This document shows positions 8,075 through 9,574 of a DNA stretch of 9,574 bases, piece after piece. The notes below the pieces were generated by a model. That model was not told the DNA's origin. It saw only the letters and a program-made list of their open reading frames with translations, and did not search any database. Position 1 is the first letter of the stretch, and every line of letters starts with the position of its first letter. The DNA lies in the NCBI GenBank assembly GCA_017997315.1, contig JAGOFF010000077.1, positions 1 to 9,574 on the forward strand, written 5' to 3'. Source of the stretch: Clostridia bacterium (GTDB taxonomy: Bacteria > Bacillota > Clostridia > Saccharofermentanales > UBA5734). The position numbers and the translations under genes are program-made.

Positions 8075-8105
8075 TACGTGCATACATATTCAAAGGTTGC
8101 ACGTA
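8075..8105. repeat. 8-bp inverted repeat just downstream of the first pstB
   Basis: TACGTGCA (8075-8082) and TGCACGTA (8098-8105) are perfect inverted copies separated by 15 bases, starting 27 bases after the pstB stop. As RNA this would be a hairpin with a large loop; as DNA it could be an operator. No T-run follows, so it is not a standard intrinsic terminator. It might protect the 3' end of the pst mRNA, which is inference. Confidence 0.45.
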
Positions 8106-8171
8106 TACCCATTCATCGCATCAAATTGGATTACTGGATCATCTTGCAGCTTGGCCATCCAGGGAGTTCAC

Positions 8172-8246
8172 ATGTCCGACCACACATGGGATGGACGCGA
8201 ACTCAAACCGCCAGGGTGCCTGCGGAATCATCCGTACATGCGGTAA
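8172..8246 (+). CDS. Possible 24-codon small ORF (weak)
   Basis: An ATG at 8172 opens 24 codons to a TAA and is preceded by AGGGAG at 5-base spacing, a decent ribosome binding site. The predicted peptide is hydrophilic, with no signal sequence or recognisable motif. CCATCC (8155-8160) can pair with GGATGG (8189-8194) and CATGT (8171-8175) with ACATG (8184-8188), so the start would sit in a potential hairpin. With no homology information and such a short length, this could easily be chance. Confidence 0.15.
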   Translation: MSDHTWDGRELKPPGCLRNHPYMR

Positions 8247-8439
8247 CCTTGCCGGATACTGAGGTTGAATTCGAGTCTGCATATTCACGGGGCGAATCCC
8301 TGCCCAAGCGACAACGGTGAATGCGGGGCTGCATGATTCGTAGGGCTTTCTGTCTGTTCAAGGGATTGCTGCATTCCCGGTCTCCAGGAGTGCCTTAGTC
8401 TCAGCCAAGTCAAGGGGTTACCACATCCCCAATCCCCCA

Positions 8440-8451
8440 GCACGTTTGTGC
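8440..8451. repeat. GTTT-loop mini-palindrome, copy 1
   Basis: GCAC-GTTT-GTGC: 4-bp complementary arms around GTTT, in the second half of the array unit starting at 8410. A related copy lies 103 bp (two units) further on at 8543-8554. Confidence 0.5.
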
Positions 8452-8542
8452 ATCCGGAAACATCAAGGGGATAACGTATCCAAAAGGCAGGGGTGAATGG
8501 GTGTCAGTTAGTGCACGGGGTTAACGTAACCCCAAACGCCTA

Positions 8543-8554
8543 GCGCGTTTGCGT
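8543..8554. repeat. GTTT-loop mini-palindrome, copy 2
   Basis: GCGC-GTTT-GCGT: the central three pairs CGC/GCG replace CAC/GTG of the copy at 8440, so one A-T pair has become G-C on both sides while the GTTT centre is kept. The outermost position no longer pairs by Watson-Crick rules. Confidence 0.5.
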
Positions 8555-8572
8555 ATCTGTCAATTTGCTGGG

Positions 8573-8611
8573 TTAACGTAACCCTCAACACCCGTTTACG
8601 ATCCCTTAACG
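8573..8611 (+). promoter_or_regulatory. Second Pho box, upstream of the second pstB
   Basis: Hexamers at 11-base steps: TTAACG (8573), CTCAAC (8584, weak), TTTACG (8595) and TTAACG (8606). The set has the same number of repeats, the same period and the same distances to its -10 (48 bp from first repeat, 15 bp from last) as the box before pstS. The first repeat is inside the palindrome at 8570-8584, and the third is in the GTTT element of the last array unit. It probably lets the second pstB respond to phosphate starvation independently of the operon promoter; regulator binding is inferred. Confidence 0.62.
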
Positions 8612-8620
8612 CACAGGGAA

Positions 8621-8626
8621 TAGGAT
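8621..8626 (+). promoter_or_regulatory. -10 box for the second pstB
   Basis: TAGGAT, two mismatches from TATAAT, sits 9 bp after the last Pho repeat. On its own it is weak evidence; its exact match in spacing to the pstS promoter is what supports it. Transcription would start near 8633, giving a leader of about 83 nt that contains a strong hairpin. Confidence 0.45.
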
Positions 8627-8663
8627 GAAGGTGCCCGCCGGTGGATCGCGGCCATACCCGTGT

Positions 8664-8694
8664 CGGCGGACGGAAGCCAGGCGGCTTCCCGCCG
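8664..8694 (+). promoter_or_regulatory. Strong hairpin in the leader of the second pstB
   Basis: GGAAGCC (8672-8678) pairs with GGCTTCC (8683-8689) around the loop AGGC, and CGGCG (8664-8668) pairs with CGCCG (8690-8694), leaving a 3-nt bulge GAC on the left. This gives a 12-bp GC-rich stem that ends 11 bases before the AGGAAG ribosome binding site. No T-run follows, so it is not an intrinsic terminator. It could stabilise or define the 5' end of the pstB transcript. Confidence 0.5.
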
Positions 8695-8715
8695 CATTGC
8701 CCGCTAGGAAGTTTC

Positions 8716-9574
8716 ATGAAAGGATCGGTGACAGCGCTGGACACCTTGACCGCCACCCGAAAAGAACGGATTCCCCTGAGGCTGCTGATGGAATGGCAGG
8801 CCGCGGAAACCCGTCCGGATCCCGCGCCGTCCGACGCACAGGTCACCGCGCGGGACCTCAGTCTGTGGTACGGGGACACACAGGCGCTCCGCGACATCAC
8901 TCTCGACATCCGGGAAAAGGAGATCACCGCGCTCATCGGCCCGTCGGGCTGCGGCAAATCGACGTTCCTGCGCACATTGAACCGGATGAACGACCTGATC
9001 GACGGGGTCCGGCTCTCCGGCACGATCCGCATCGCGGGGCACGACATCTACGCCCCCGGGACCGACGTCACACGCCTGCGCAAGCAAGTGGGCATGGTGT
9101 TCCAGAAGCCCAATCCGTTCCCGATGTCGATCTACGACAACGTCGCCTACGGCCCGCGGATCCATGGAATCCCCAAGGGCGCGGAACTCGACCGCATCGT
9201 GGAGGAAAGCCTGCGAAGCGCGGCGCTCTGGGACGAGGTCAAGGACCGGCTCCGGAAAAACGCGCTCGGGTTGTCCGGCGGTCAGCAGCAGCGGCTGTGC
9301 ATCGCGCGTGCGCTCGCGGTCGGGCCCGGGATCCTGCTGATGGACGAGCCGACTTCGGCGCTCGATCCCATCTCCACGGACAAGGTCGAAGATCTCATGA
9401 CCGAACTCAAAGAGCACTATACTATCATTATTGTGACGCACAACATGCAGCAGGCCGGCCGCATCTCCGACCGGACCGCGTTTTTCCTCCACGGCGAGGT
9501 CGTGGAGTTCGGAGAGACCGCCGCGATGTTCTCCTCCCCGCGCGACAAGCGGACCGAGGACTACATCACCGGAC
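8716..9574 (+). CDS. pstB: Phosphate ABC transporter ATPase PstB, second copy, cut by window end
   Basis: 286 codons are visible, ending in DYITG at the right edge; by comparison with the first copy only about three residues (RFG) and the stop should be missing. Motifs: LWYG (50-53), Walker A GPSGCGKST (75-83), MVFQKPNPFP with the Q-loop Gln, LSGGQQQRL, ILLMDE Walker B, SALD and the switch His in VTHNM. All are intact, so it should be an active ATPase. The ATG at 8716 has AGGAAG 4 bases upstream. It gives an N-terminal extension about 19 residues longer than in the first copy, and an ATG at 8788 after GAGG is a credible alternative. The HYTIIIVTH codons (9415-9441) are locally AT-rich. Paired pstB genes are known in Bacillus and Streptococcus, but there they are usually adjacent; here 667 bp lie between. 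Confidence 0.93.
   Translation, partial: MKGSVTALDTLTATRKERIPLRLLMEWQAAETRPDPAPSDAQVTARDLSLWYGDTQALRDITLDIREKEITALIGPSGCGKSTFLRTLNRMNDLIDGVRLSGTIRIAGHDIYAPGTDVTRLRKQVGMVFQKPNPFPMSIYDNVAYGPRIHGIPKGAELDRIVEESLRSAALWDEVKDRLRKNALGLSGGQQQRLCIARALAVGPGILLMDEPTSALDPISTDKVEDLMTELKEHYTIIIVTHNMQQAGRISDRTAFFLHGEVVEFGETAAMFSSPRDKRTEDYITG

Larger units (their letters stand above)
8049..8357 (+). other. Non-coding stretch after the first pstB, AT-richer, with weak structure
   Basis: No convincing gene. The base composition drops sharply: 8081-8140 is 23/60 G+C against 39/60 for 7801-7860 in pstB. The stretch holds an 8-bp inverted repeat (8075-8105), a possible 24-codon ORF (8172-8246) and motifs resembling degenerate copies of the array that follows. 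Examples are TGCATATTCACGGGG at 8278 and TGCATGATTCGTAGGG at 8330, which lie 52 bp apart. I see no tRNA, no T-tract terminator and no mobile element ends. It may be an older, decayed part of the array. Confidence 0.6.
8358..8611 (+). repeat. Tandem array of diverged ~52-bp palindromic units
   Basis: Five units start near 8358, 8410, 8463, 8513 and 8565, spaced 52, 53, 50 and 52 bp. Most begin with TCAAGGG or GCACGGGG and carry a GGG...CCC palindrome of about 17 bp. The best copy is 8517-8533: 7-bp arms GGGGTTA/TAACCCC around ACG. Others are 8570-8584 (GGGTTA/TAACCC around ACG), 8467-8481 (GGATA/TATCC around ACG), 8362-8378 (GGGATTGC with GCATTCCC, one mismatch) and the weak 8414-8430. The arms differ between units but stay complementary within most units. 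A second element around GTTT recurs at 8440-8451, 8543-8554 and, shortened, 8592-8602. Older copies may continue left to about 8278. It is too diverged and irregular for CRISPR. Function unknown. Confidence 0.75.

Noticed and set aside
8255..8285. tRNA-like fragment around GGTTGAATTCGAGTC
   Set aside because: It only loosely resembles a T-arm; no acceptor stem, anticodon arm or CCA end can be built around it.
8358..8584. CRISPR array
   Set aside because: Units are diverged, spacing is 50-53 bp with no constant repeat plus unique spacer pattern, and no cas genes are present.
8278..8584. Integron attC sites or mobile-element inverted ends
   Set aside because: Palindromes are short and internal, with no integrase or transposase gene, no RYYYAAC/GTTRRRY pairing in the right arrangement and no target-site duplication seen.
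8625..8715. ATG at 8625 as an upstream start for the second pstB
   Set aside because: It is in a different frame (91 bases from the pstB ATG), overlaps the proposed -10 box and its translation has no recognisable features.

Overview
The window is GC-rich bacterial chromosome with strong AGGAGG-type ribosome binding sites and tightly packed operons. The phosphate-binding protein is a lipoprotein (Cys21), pstB is present twice, and the candidate Pho boxes resemble the TTAACA direct repeats of Bacillus PhoP. Together these suggest a monoderm, most likely a high-GC relative of Bacillota/Clostridia. That placement is inference; nothing here is a taxonomic marker.

Layout. (1) 1-285 (+): the C-terminal end of a PHP-family phosphoesterase gene that enters from the left. 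(2) 4190-269 (-): a three-gene operon running left. It encodes a GtrB/DPM1-like family 2 glycosyltransferase, a large polytopic membrane protein of GT-C type, and a small SAM-dependent methyltransferase. Its last gene overlaps the PHP gene tail to tail. The likely job is synthesis of a lipid-linked sugar, its transfer outside the membrane, and possibly methylation. (3) 4191-4417: a divergent intergenic region. It holds an extended -10 promoter firing left and a four-repeat Pho box with a TACAAT -10 firing right. (4) 4418-8048 (+): pstS-pstC-pstA-pstB, the high-affinity phosphate ABC importer, with 1-2 nt between genes. (5) 8049-8715: a 667-bp non-coding gap, AT-richer than its surroundings at its left end. 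It carries a tandem array of diverged ~52-bp units, each with a GGG...CCC palindrome, followed by a second Pho box, a -10 and a strong leader hairpin. (6) 8716 to the right edge (+): a second pstB, cut by the window end about where its last residues would be. phoU would be expected next but lies outside.

The transporter works as a unit: PstS captures phosphate at the cell surface, PstC/PstA form the channel, and PstB dimers power it. The unusual part is the gap between the two pstB genes. The second pstB appears to have its own Pho promoter with the same 48-bp repeat-to--10 geometry as the pstS promoter. That Pho box is built from the last copy of the palindromic array. I regard this array plus second promoter as the most interesting feature of the window.
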